Shown here: piece after piece, positions 1 to 5,640 of the stretch
Numbering within the stretch: the first letter of the stretch is position 1
Layout of the letters: every line of letters starts with the position of its first letter
Source: an uncultured Clostridia bacterium
GTDB taxonomy: Bacteria; Bacillota; Clostridia; Lachnospirales; Anaerotignaceae
Assembly: GCA_937888765.1 (NCBI GenBank)
Contig: CALASU010000181.1
Coordinates: 1-5,640, forward strand
Reading direction: 5' to 3'
DNA length: 5,640 bases
Translations under genes and position numbers: made by a program
Notes under the pieces: model-generated
What the model was told of the DNA's origin: nothing
Database searches by the model: none
What the model saw: only the letters and a program-made list of their open reading frames with translations

Positions 1-702
1 CATACTTCTGCTGGAAAAAACAGCCGCTTCATTCCCAAGCTCTCCAAGAAGTGCCTTTCTGATTTCCTCTTTCTTCTCAGAAAAAATCCATGCCCCTCTT
101 GCCAGCTCTGCCCCCTCCACAACCCATACAATACACTTTTCCGTCACAAAAACCGCCAGTATCGCATACAGCGATTTTTCTACACCGAATACCGCCATCC
201 CCGCCAGAATGATAGAGGCATCCAGAGCAAAAATAAAATGAGAAACCGTAATCCTTTCCCATTTCAGATGCAGCAGTGTCGCCGCCAGATCGACCCCGCC
301 TGTCGTTGCATTGGCACTGAGCACAAGCCCCAGACCGACCCCCGCCGCCGCTCCGCCGAATACCGCCGCAAGCAGCGGATCTGTGCTGTAAATCGGAAAA
401 ATTTCCTGTACATACAGCATCAAAGAAAACACCACAGAAGCAAGAACGGTTCTGCCGACAAACCGCCGTCCACGCAGTTTCCACGCAATCAAAAAAAGAG
501 GGAGGTTCAGTGCCAGATTGACAAACCACAGCGGAATCTCCACGCCCAGCCGTCCGGTTGTAAAATCGTTCAGTAAAATCCCGATACCGGTAACACCGCC
601 GGCAACCAGATCCGCATGGGCAAAAAATCCCTCTACGCCGACAGCAAGCAAGGCTGTCCCAATCAGCAGACAAAACCATTCCCTCTTTTTCAGTTCCTTC
701 AT
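1..702 (-). CDS. YitT/DUF161-family membrane protein, C-terminal end outside the window
   Basis: Reading from the ATG at 702 gives 234 codons with no stop before the window edge, so the C-terminus is cut off. YitT proteins are usually about 280-290 residues, so roughly 50 are missing. The protein is strongly hydrophobic with several probable membrane helices (about residues 10-28, 35-48, 57-74, 84-102, 108-130, 154-173 and 177-195). It carries the family's two glycine signatures, GGVTGI at residues 35-40 and GGVDLA at 135-140, with a GGAAAGVGLGLV helix between them. From about residue 203 (AWIFSEKKEEIRKAL) begins the soluble C-terminal DUF2179-type domain typical of the family. The function of YitT proteins is not established; they are presumed to be membrane transport or sensing proteins. 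The gene follows the TagA gene after 67 bp on the same strand, so it may be read from the same message or from its own promoter. The start is supported by AAAGGGA and GTGAG upstream, but the ribosome site is weak. Family assignment is firm, function is not. Confidence 0.9.
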   Translation of the reverse strand, partial: MKELKKREWFCLLIGTALLAVGVEGFFAHADLVAGGVTGIGILLNDFTTGRLGVEIPLWFVNLALNLPLFLIAWKLRGRRFVGRTVLASVVFSLMLYVQEIFPIYSTDPLLAAVFGGAAAGVGLGLVLSANATTGGVDLAATLLHLKWERITVSHFIFALDASIILAGMAVFGVEKSLYAILAVFVTEKCIVWVVEGAELARGAWIFSEKKEEIRKALLGELGNEAAVFSSRSM

Positions 703-769
703 ATTCTCACGTCCCTTTCAGGACGCTTTTGCAGATCTGCTTTCTATAAAAGTATGAAAGCAAATGCTT
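703..769 (-). other. tagA-yitT intergenic gap with several small inverted repeats
   Basis: This 67-bp stretch is the largest gap between genes in the window. It holds a perfect 5-bp inverted repeat with a 6-nt loop, CGTCC-CTTTCA-GGACG at 710-725, covering the probable ribosome site of the yitT gene. It also holds a perfect 10-bp palindrome GCAGATCTGC at 731-740. A third repeat, AAAGCA-AA-TGCTTT at 757-770, runs into the TagA stop codon and is nested in a 7-bp AT-rich repeat, ATAAAAG (746-752) with CTTTTAT (767-773). None is a GC-rich hairpin followed by a U-run on the minus strand, so a factor-independent terminator cannot be claimed. A TATAGA box can be found but has no convincing -35 partner. 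Whether yitT shares the operon transcript is therefore open. Confidence 0.35.
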
Positions 770-1504
770 TTATGCCCTGCGTCCTTTTTTTGCAAGGACT
801 GCCAGCACAAATTTCGGCAGGCGCAGCATACGTTTCCAGCGTGTAGGCTGGCTGATCAGACGATAGAACCATTCCAGCCCCAGCTTCTGGAAAATCTTAG
901 GGGCTCTTTTTACATTCCCAGCCATAACGTCAAAACTGCCGCCGACCCCAATGGCAACCTTTGCATCAATCAGACGCAGATTGTCATAGATCCATTTTTC
1001 CTGTTTGGGTGCTCCCAGTCCTACTAACAGTATGGACGGTGCATGTTTTTTTATGTCCTGAATGATCTTCTTTTCTTCTTTTTCATCAAAATAGCCGTTG
1101 TGTCCCCCAACGATTTTCAGACCGGGGTACTTTTTCACCATTTTTCTTGCCGCAGTGGAAGCCACACCGGGCGCACCGCCGAAGAAATAGAAAGTTTCAC
1201 CTGTACCTGCAAGCTCTTTCATCAGATTCTGTGTCAGGTCATACCCTGCCACACGTTCTGTCAGACGTTCTTCGCTGTATTTGGATGCCCATACAACGCC
1301 GATGCCGTCAGGCACAACCAGATCCGCTTCTTCCAGAACAGACATCAGTTCTTCATCTGTCTGTGCTTCCATTACGATTTCCGGATTGGGTGTGCAGATA
1401 AAATGCTGTCCGCCATCATACAGCATCGCCTTTGTTTTCTGCACCGCCTGTTCCATTGTCACAACATCAAAAGGTACTCCCAGTACGTGTATTTTTCTTC
1501 CCAT
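770..1504 (-). CDS. tagA: TagA/WecG/CpsF-family (GT26) N-acetylmannosaminyltransferase
   Basis: This 244-residue protein matches the GT26 family in length and motifs. Family members transfer ManNAc (TagA) or ManNAcA (WecG) from the UDP-sugar to GlcNAc-PP-undecaprenol at the cytoplasmic membrane face. Visible motifs are FICTPNPEIVMEAQTD around residues 36-50, VVPDGIGVVWAS at 63-74, FFGGAPGVA at 107-115, VGLGAPKQEKWI at 161-172 and GVGGSFDVMAGNVKRAP at 186-202. Thr38 and Asp66 fall where Thermoanaerobacter italicus TagA has its key Thr and proposed catalytic-base Asp. Arg215, Arg222 and Arg225 in the C-terminal tail match the arginine-bearing membrane appendage of that enzyme. An in-frame GTG lies at 1513, but it is part of the ribosome binding site AAGGGGTG, so the ATG at 1504 is chosen, 6 nt downstream of that site. 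The gene starts 14 nt after the CsaB fusion gene, which suggests that its ManNAc product is the CsaB substrate. ManNAc rather than another sugar is inferred from this context. Confidence 0.93.
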   Translation of the reverse strand: MGRKIHVLGVPFDVVTMEQAVQKTKAMLYDGGQHFICTPNPEIVMEAQTDEELMSVLEEADLVVPDGIGVVWASKYSEERLTERVAGYDLTQNLMKELAGTGETFYFFGGAPGVASTAARKMVKKYPGLKIVGGHNGYFDEKEEKKIIQDIKKHAPSILLVGLGAPKQEKWIYDNLRLIDAKVAIGVGGSFDVMAGNVKRAPKIFQKLGLEWFYRLISQPTRWKRMLRLPKFVLAVLAKKGRRA

Positions 1505-1510
1505 TTGAAA

Positions 1511-1518
1511 CACCCCTT
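1511..1518 (-). promoter_or_regulatory. Ribosome binding site that decides the TagA start
   Basis: On the minus strand AAGGGGTG lies directly after the TAA stop of the upstream fusion gene and 6 nt before the ATG at 1504. The GTG at 1513-1511, the most upstream in-frame start, forms the end of this site. It therefore has no room for a ribosome site of its own, which argues for the ATG. Confidence 0.75.
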
Positions 1519-3777
1519 TTATTTTTTACTCCGTTCCAACAGCTTCGCCAGATATTTTTCGTTTCTGTGTGCCATCATTTCCAGCTCTGTTTCTTTCTTT
1601 TCCAGAACAGAAACATATTTTTCTTTATTATGGATCACATCATCCACCATTGCCAGTGTTTTTTCCATGTCAAATTCTTTCAGTGTGCCGCCGCTGGGCA
1701 TTTCCAGTTTTTCCAGATAATACTCAATCTTAGGATCATAGATAAAGCCAATCAGAGGTACTCTCTGTTTTGCCGCAAAGATCAGTGTGTGCAGACGCAT
1801 ACTCAGAATGAAATCCGCCAGAGAAATAATCCCCATCACTTCTTCGGGAGAATAATTGCCTTTCAGAATATAAGCATTCTGTTTCATTTTCCTGCGTACT
1901 CGTTCGCTTACCTTCAGATCGTGAGGCAGCTGCATTCCTAAGAATACGATGGTTCTATCATGTTTTTCCACGATGGTATCACACAGCTTTGCAAAGCGTG
2001 TGATAAAGGTATCCATATCCTTCCAGTTTCTTACAGAAACCACAACGATAGGCTTATCCTGCGGAATCCCCTCTGCTTCCAGAATTCTGCTTGCATCCTC
2101 GCCGTTTGCAGCCTCCATTGTAAATACAGGGTCAGCTGTTACAAAGCATTTTTTGGGATGTACACCCATTGCCAGCAGTTCTTCATAAGAATTTTCTTCT
2201 CTCAGTGTGATCAGATCCGCTCTGTTTACCACCTGTTTTACCAGTCTGCGGTTTCTCTTGCCGGAAACAGGGCCAATGCCGTTTGCATACAGCATGACTT
2301 TCTTGCGCATCATCTTCGCCGCTACCGTGATGGAAAGATAGTACAGCAGGGAGCGTGTGCTTGTGCTGTCCTGCAGCAGAGAGCCGCCGCCGGAAAGCAG
2401 TACATCACATTTTTTGATTGCACGCAGTACATCTCTCAAACCAAAGCGATATACTGCATCAATGCCGTATTTTTCCATGGTTTCCTCAGGCTTGTTGGAC
2501 AGTACTGTAATATGATAGTTGTCCCCAAGCTGCTGAATGTTCTTGTGCATGGAAAGCATGATCGCTTCATCCCCTGTATTGTTGAAGCCGTAATAACCGC
2601 TCATTACCACATTGTACTGCGGGATATGGGTATCATCCCATGCCGCATGGTAGGCATCCACGCAGTCATTTGCCATTTTTGTTACGGAATAATATTCAAA
2701 AATAACCTGTCTGCCGTAAGCACCTGCTTCTTTTCTCTGTTCGTCTGTCATATCATTGAACGCATATACTACATCGCGGTACAGCAGTTCTTCTGTAGAC
2801 AGTTCACAGCCACGACAGCAGAAGTTGTTTTCCTGCGCTGTTTCCAGTTTATCAGATGTGAACAGACCGATATAGCCTTCGTTGCCCGCTACGATCACGG
2901 GTTTTTCCGCCGCCATTGCTTCCAGAGCCGCACGGCTTACCCCAACGAATACATCGCCCACAGCCACCAGTTCATTGATGTCTGTTCTGCCGCCTGTCAT
3001 GGTAATACATTCTCTGCCGATTCTGGCATTTGTTTCCTTGCTCTTTTCCAACAGTTCGTCAAATACATCCCCGCCGCCCACGATCAGCATACGCAGATTC
3101 GGGATTGCCTTTGCCAGTGCGGGAGCCTGCGCAATCAGCTGTCTTGCTACCAGTGCACGGCTTTCGTCCATACGGCTGACATATACCAGTGTGGGTTCGC
3201 CGTTTTTCAGTCCGCCTTTCAGACCGAATTCTGCTCTAATCTTAGAGCCGTCTGTATCGGGAGAGAATTTGTCTGTGTCGATACCATTGATCGTTACAAA
3301 GATATTTTCACTGGGCACATGGTAGTTTTTCATCAGATAGTCTTTGATATCGTCGCTTACCGCAACAACCTTCTGCCCCCAGTTACTCAGGTATTTCAGC
3401 CCCATGCCTGTATAGAATACCCAGTGTGCAGAGGTTACAAAGGTAAATCTGTCTTTCATTCTTCTTTTCAGAAAACCGCAGACAAAGCTGGGGATTCTTG
3501 CATGAGAATGAACGATATCCACTTTTTCTTTTTTGATGACCTTTTTCAGCAGGAAATAGGAACGTACCATTTTGAAAATATTTCTCTGGTTCAGAGGTGC
3601 CTGATAGTGACGGATCCCCGCTTCTGCCAGTTCCTTTTCGTACACACCGCCATTGGAGGCAACGATAATATCATATCCTTGTTTTTTCAGTTCCTTGGAA
3701 AGCTCCACCACATGGGTTTCCGCCCCGCCGATTTCCAGCCCCATCAGAACCATCAGAATTTTATATTTTTTCTTCAT
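1519..3777 (-). CDS. csaB: Fused GT4-like glycosyltransferase and CsaB-type polysaccharide pyruvyl transferase
   Basis: A 752-residue two-domain enzyme, about twice the length of a stand-alone CsaB (roughly 360 residues). Residues 1-380 form a GT-B glycosyltransferase of the GT4 type: GGAE at 17-20, VDIVHSHARIPS at 86-97, VVAVSDDIKDYL at 137-148, TINGIDTDKF at 162-171, the donor-site region YVSRMDESR at 199-207 and ALEAMAAEKPVIV at 284-296. The first glutamate of the usual EX7E motif is absent (Val278 in its place; Glu286 is kept), and the usual donor-site Lys is Arg207. Residues 389-715 form the pyruvyl transferase: SGYYGFNNTGDEAI at 393-406, LLSGGGSLLQD at 460-470, YANGIGPV at 497-504, TADPVF at 547-552, SMRLHTLIFA at 659-668 and IGFIYDPKI at 676-684. 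CsaB uses phosphoenolpyruvate to put a ketal pyruvate on ManNAc of lipid-linked cell-wall glycan in the cytoplasm. The last 35 residues are charged and may form a coiled coil. The start is firm: TAAGGAGG lies 7 nt before the ATG. The symbol applies to the C-terminal half. The acceptor and sugar of the N-terminal half are unknown. Confidence 0.94.
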   Translation of the reverse strand: MKKKYKILMVLMGLEIGGAETHVVELSKELKKQGYDIIVASNGGVYEKELAEAGIRHYQAPLNQRNIFKMVRSYFLLKKVIKKEKVDIVHSHARIPSFVCGFLKRRMKDRFTFVTSAHWVFYTGMGLKYLSNWGQKVVAVSDDIKDYLMKNYHVPSENIFVTINGIDTDKFSPDTDGSKIRAEFGLKGGLKNGEPTLVYVSRMDESRALVARQLIAQAPALAKAIPNLRMLIVGGGDVFDELLEKSKETNARIGRECITMTGGRTDINELVAVGDVFVGVSRAALEAMAAEKPVIVAGNEGYIGLFTSDKLETAQENNFCCRGCELSTEELLYRDVVYAFNDMTDEQRKEAGAYGRQVIFEYYSVTKMANDCVDAYHAAWDDTHIPQYNVVMSGYYGFNNTGDEAIMLSMHKNIQQLGDNYHITVLSNKPEETMEKYGIDAVYRFGLRDVLRAIKKCDVLLSGGGSLLQDSTSTRSLLYYLSITVAAKMMRKKVMLYANGIGPVSGKRNRRLVKQVVNRADLITLREENSYEELLAMGVHPKKCFVTADPVFTMEAANGEDASRILEAEGIPQDKPIVVVSVRNWKDMDTFITRFAKLCDTIVEKHDRTIVFLGMQLPHDLKVSERVRRKMKQNAYILKGNYSPEEVMGIISLADFILSMRLHTLIFAAKQRVPLIGFIYDPKIEYYLEKLEMPSGGTLKEFDMEKTLAMVDDVIHNKEKYVSVLEKKETELEMMAHRNEKYLAKLLERSKK

Positions 3778-3784
3778 TCCAGAG

Positions 3785-3792
3785 CCTCCTTA
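3785..3792 (-). promoter_or_regulatory. Strong ribosome binding site of the GT4-CsaB fusion gene
   Basis: TAAGGAGG on the minus strand is a near-perfect complement to the 16S rRNA tail, 7 nt before the ATG at 3777. It begins directly after the stop codon of the preceding DUF4330 gene, so this gene can be initiated independently within the operon. Confidence 0.8.
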
Positions 3793-4269
3793 TCAATTTC
3801 CAATGCTTGTTATTTTCATTGTTGTCTGTACATATTTTGTCTGCATCTTGAAATCAGAGTTTGCTTTCAGTTCCACAACACCATCTACAAAATACCCTTC
3901 TTCTTTTTCGATGACAGGGCCTTCCATAGTCAGGAAAACATTGTAATAATCAGGAAATTCCACGGCCTTTGTTGTACCGTCCTGCTGCAGTACGTTTTTG
4001 GTATGCACCTCATGTGCAATGCCTGTAATCGTACCCACGCAAACGCCTGTTTTTTCGTCAAACACCTTATCGCCTTCATGCAGTGCATTGATGGTTACCA
4101 TACGCACCTGCTGGATTCTTGCCGTATAAGTCATCTGTGCAGCGGCATCGCCTACCCCCGCAGATTCCTTCTGATTGACTACTGTAAATTTAAACACCGC
4201 AGCAGCACACAGAACGGCGATCACACAAACGATCAGAATATCCACAATATTCGGTCTTCTTTTTGCCAT
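3793..4269 (-). CDS. DUF4330-family single-pass membrane protein, second of a tandem pair
   Basis: The protein has 158 residues from the ATG at 4269. A basic N-terminus (MAKRRPNIVDIL) is followed by one hydrophobic helix at about residues 9-27 and a soluble domain of about 125 residues rich in beta-type sequence. The topology should be N-terminus in, C-terminal domain outside. It is clearly homologous to the neighbouring 4271-4762 product. Both share NIVDI before the helix, then a G-K-F-T-GTI pattern (here GDKVFDEKTGVCVGTI), a Y-N-EG pattern (here YYNVFLTMEGPV) and a GVV segment near the end. This fits DUF4330, whose function is not known. A GTG at 4278 would add three residues and overlap the upstream gene by 8 nt. 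I prefer the ATG, which lies 1 nt after the upstream TGA with GGTGA 5 nt before it, but the choice is not certain. The gene is followed after 15 nt by the GT4-CsaB fusion, which suggests a role in the same cell-wall polymer pathway (inference). Confidence 0.8.
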   Translation of the reverse strand: MAKRRPNIVDILIVCVIAVLCAAAVFKFTVVNQKESAGVGDAAAQMTYTARIQQVRMVTINALHEGDKVFDEKTGVCVGTITGIAHEVHTKNVLQQDGTTKAVEFPDYYNVFLTMEGPVIEKEEGYFVDGVVELKANSDFKMQTKYVQTTMKITSIGN

Positions 4270-4270
4270 A

Positions 4271-4762
4271 TCATTCACCGTCCCTTACTTCCATGATTAC
4301 ACCGGAAAAGGCATAACCCTTACCTTTTACATTCAGCAGAGAGCCTACCTTTACAACCGTTCCCTCTACAATGATGTCTTTTTCTGTTTCCGTGCCAGTG
4401 CCTTCAATCGTCACAGAAATATTGCTGTAGCCTGTTACAGGTACTTTTTCATATTTTTCTGTTTCTCTGTTATACATGGTTTCGGTATAGGGTACGGCAC
4501 TTACTTCTTTTATTGTACCCAGATATGCAGAAGTAGAGCTGTTAAACGCTTTCCCGCCGATTTCCGGGAAGTTTACGGTTTCCTCTACCACACCATGCCC
4601 TGTTACCACATAGGAATATGTCTTGGTTTCTCCTGCCGCTATTTCTTCCGCACCGCCGCCCAGAAACAGCTTTGCACCTACAGCGCCTGCCACAATCACC
4701 AGCAGGATAATGATGATATCTACGATATTGAACAATCGTTTTCTGCTTCTTCTTTCACTCAT
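4271..4762 (-). CDS. DUF4330-family single-pass membrane protein, first of a tandem pair
   Basis: The protein has 163 residues. Its N-terminus is strongly basic (MSERRSRKRL), followed by FNIVDI and a hydrophobic helix at about residues 13-34. A soluble domain with alternating beta-type segments follows, including GGKAFNSSTSAYLGTI, a YSNISVTIEG segment and VVKVGSLLNVKGKGY near the end. The predicted topology is a membrane anchor with the domain outside; a signal-peptidase cut near VAGAVGA is a weaker alternative. The pattern matches DUF4330, a family without an assigned function. Its ATG overlaps the TGA of the upstream glycosyltransferase gene in an ATGA, and GGAGG (4770-4774) lies 7 nt before the start inside that gene, so translation is probably coupled. 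Presence of two divergent copies side by side suggests either a heteromeric complex or split roles. A job in polymer export, attachment or chain-length control is only a guess from context. Confidence 0.82.
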   Translation of the reverse strand: MSERRSRKRLFNIVDIIIILLVIVAGAVGAKLFLGGGAEEIAAGETKTYSYVVTGHGVVEETVNFPEIGGKAFNSSTSAYLGTIKEVSAVPYTETMYNRETEKYEKVPVTGYSNISVTIEGTGTETEKDIIVEGTVVKVGSLLNVKGKGYAFSGVIMEVRDGE

Positions 4763-5640
4763 CTTTTTGCCTCCAGATAAAGTTTCTCAATCTTCTTTGT
4801 CATTTTATCTGCCAAAAAGGTTTCGGCAGCCATTTTTTGTGCCTGTTTGCCGAATGCCCTGCGTTTTTCGTCATCCTCTAACAGTGCCTCCAGTCTGTAT
4901 GCCAGTGCATGATAATCGCCCACGGGGATCAGATACCCGTTTTCGCCGTTGCTGATGACCTCAGCCACGCCGCCGCTGTCTGTACCAACAGCAGGAATCC
5001 CTGCAATCATGGATTCCAGAATGGACAGGCACAGGGCTTCTGCTTTCGAAGTAATGACAGCAATATCCAGTGCCGCTTCGATCTTTTCCACATCTTTCAG
5101 AAAGCCCGTAAAGCATACCTTATCGCTGATACCAAGCTCTGCCGCACGGTGCTCCAATACTTCTCTCAGACTGCCATCCCCAATGATATAGAAGCGTACA
5201 TCCTGTCGATTCTTCAGCACTTCCCTTGCCCCCAGCAGGAAGGTTTCATGGTCCTTGACTTCTTCCAGTCTTGCAACCATGCCCACTGCCTTTTCGCCTG
5301 CCTGTCCGCCAAAGGAAGCCAGCAGTGCCGCTTTTTCTTCCGCAGTCGGTACAGGGATAGTTTCAATGCCGTTGTATACCGTCACAATCTGCTTCGGGTC
5401 TGTGCCGCCTTCGATCATGCTTCTGCGCACAGCCTTGCTCACTGCAATGATGCGGTCGCTGAACCGATGATTAACCGCTCTGCGCACCAGTTTTTTCGGC
5501 AGCGACCCCGCTGCACCTTCCATACAGTGCTTTGTATGGAAGATATACGGTACTTTTGCCCTTCTTGCCGCTATACGGGCAGTCATGCTCGCATGGGTGT
5601 GCAGGATATCGGGCTTTTCCTCACGGAACAGCTTCGTCAG
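4759..5640 (-). CDS. GT4-family glycosyltransferase, N-terminal part outside the window
   Basis: The frame is open to the window edge, giving 293 visible residues before the TGA; about 70-90 N-terminal residues are missing. An internal ATG at 5586 is not the start, because the 18 codons before it encode a typical GT4 stretch, EEKPDILHTHASMTAR. Further GT4 features in order are VPYIFHTKH, IIAVSKAVRRSM with VYNGIE (end of the acceptor domain), VGMVARLEEVKDHETFL with the phosphate-binding Arg124 and Lys129, FYIIGDGSLREVL, VCFTGFLKDV and the intact EX7E motif EALCLSILE (Glu201 and Glu209 of the visible part). It then ends in GTDSGGVAEVISNGENGYLI and a C-terminal helix. The enzyme is a retaining, nucleotide-sugar-dependent transferase acting in the cytoplasm, probably at the membrane. 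The sugar and acceptor cannot be read from sequence. It is the first visible gene of the operon and overlaps the next by 4 nt, so it is likely to act on the same cell-wall or surface glycan as the CsaB and TagA enzymes. Confidence 0.92.
   Translation of the reverse strand: MTKLFREEKPDILHTHASMTARIAARRAKVPYIFHTKHCMEGAAGSLPKKLVRRAVNHRFSDRIIAVSKAVRRSMIEGGTDPKQIVTVYNGIETIPVPTAEEKAALLASFGGQAGEKAVGMVARLEEVKDHETFLLGAREVLKNRQDVRFYIIGDGSLREVLEHRAAELGISDKVCFTGFLKDVEKIEAALDIAVITSKAEALCLSILESMIAGIPAVGTDSGGVAEVISNGENGYLIPVGDYHALAYRLEALLEDDEKRRAFGKQAQKMAAETFLADKMTKKIEKLYLEAKR

Noticed and set aside
77..679. A 200-codon minus-strand frame within the yitT region
   Set aside because: Low-complexity Cys/Gly/Arg-rich product without family features; the overlapping frame from 702 encodes a clear YitT protein.
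741..770. Possible promoter for the yitT gene with TATAGA as -10
   Set aside because: No -35-like hexamer lies 16-18 nt upstream; TTGCTT is only 9 nt away.
746..773. Possible factor-independent terminator after the TagA gene
   Set aside because: The stems are short and AT-rich or have a 2-nt loop, and no clean U-run follows on the minus strand.
1043..1941. Plus-strand open frames of 225 and 169 codons opposite the TagA and CsaB genes
   Set aside because: Phe/His/Cys-rich products typical of antisense frames, opposite firmly identified genes.
1960..4296. A 778-codon open frame on the plus strand, antisense to the CsaB fusion and the second DUF4330 gene
   Set aside because: It runs in exact codon register with both minus-strand genes, so its stops correspond to TTA, CTA and TCA codons on the minus strand, which these genes avoid over this stretch. 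Its product is rich in Cys, His and Phe and has no recognisable domain. It is a codon-bias shadow, though its length is striking.
4759..5586. Treating the glycosyltransferase gene as complete with a start at the ATG at 5586
   Set aside because: The frame stays open to the window edge, and the upstream 18 codons encode a conserved GT4 segment (PDILHTHAS), so the start is outside the window.
1..5640. Mobile element, CRISPR array, tRNA or rRNA
   Set aside because: No transposase, integrase, direct-repeat array, tRNA-like fold or rRNA sequence was seen; coding genes fill nearly the whole window.

Overview
The window looks like part of a chromosome from a low-to-mid GC, Gram-positive-type bacterium, most likely an anaerobic Bacillota (Clostridia, Lachnospirales-like). 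The pointers are the gene content (CsaB-type pyruvyl transferase, TagA-type glycosyltransferase, DUF4330 and YitT proteins), strong AGGAGG-type ribosome binding sites, and tight same-strand packing. Taxonomy is inferred from gene families and style only; no rRNA or other marker is present.

All six genes read on the minus strand, so transcription runs from high to low coordinates. In that order they are: the 3' part of a GT4 glycosyltransferase gene (4759-5640, start outside the window); two adjacent, mutually homologous DUF4330 single-pass membrane proteins (4271-4762 and 3793-4269); a 752-residue fusion of a GT4-like glycosyltransferase with a CsaB-type polysaccharide pyruvyl transferase (1519-3777); a TagA/WecG-type N-acetylmannosaminyltransferase (770-1504); and, after a 67-bp gap, a YitT/DUF161 membrane protein whose C-terminal end lies outside the window (1-702). 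The first five genes are joined by a 4-nt overlap, a 1-nt gap, a 15-nt gap and a 14-nt gap, which strongly suggests one translationally coupled operon. No plus-strand gene is supported, and no RNA gene, mobile element or CRISPR array was seen.

The coherent reading is a module for a pyruvylated secondary cell-wall polymer. TagA-family enzymes add beta-ManNAc to GlcNAc-PP-undecaprenol, and CsaB-family enzymes ketal-pyruvylate the ManNAc. In S-layer bacteria pyruvylated ManNAc is the ligand for SLH-domain proteins. The two GT4 domains would add other sugars. The two DUF4330 proteins, with one N-terminal membrane helix and a probable extracytoplasmic beta-rich domain, have no assigned function. 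Their position between the glycosyltransferases makes them the least explained and most interesting part. The YitT gene probably has an unrelated membrane role and may be a separate unit.

Two starts are placed at internal ATGs rather than at the most upstream in-frame GTG: the TagA gene at 1504 and the second DUF4330 gene at 4269.
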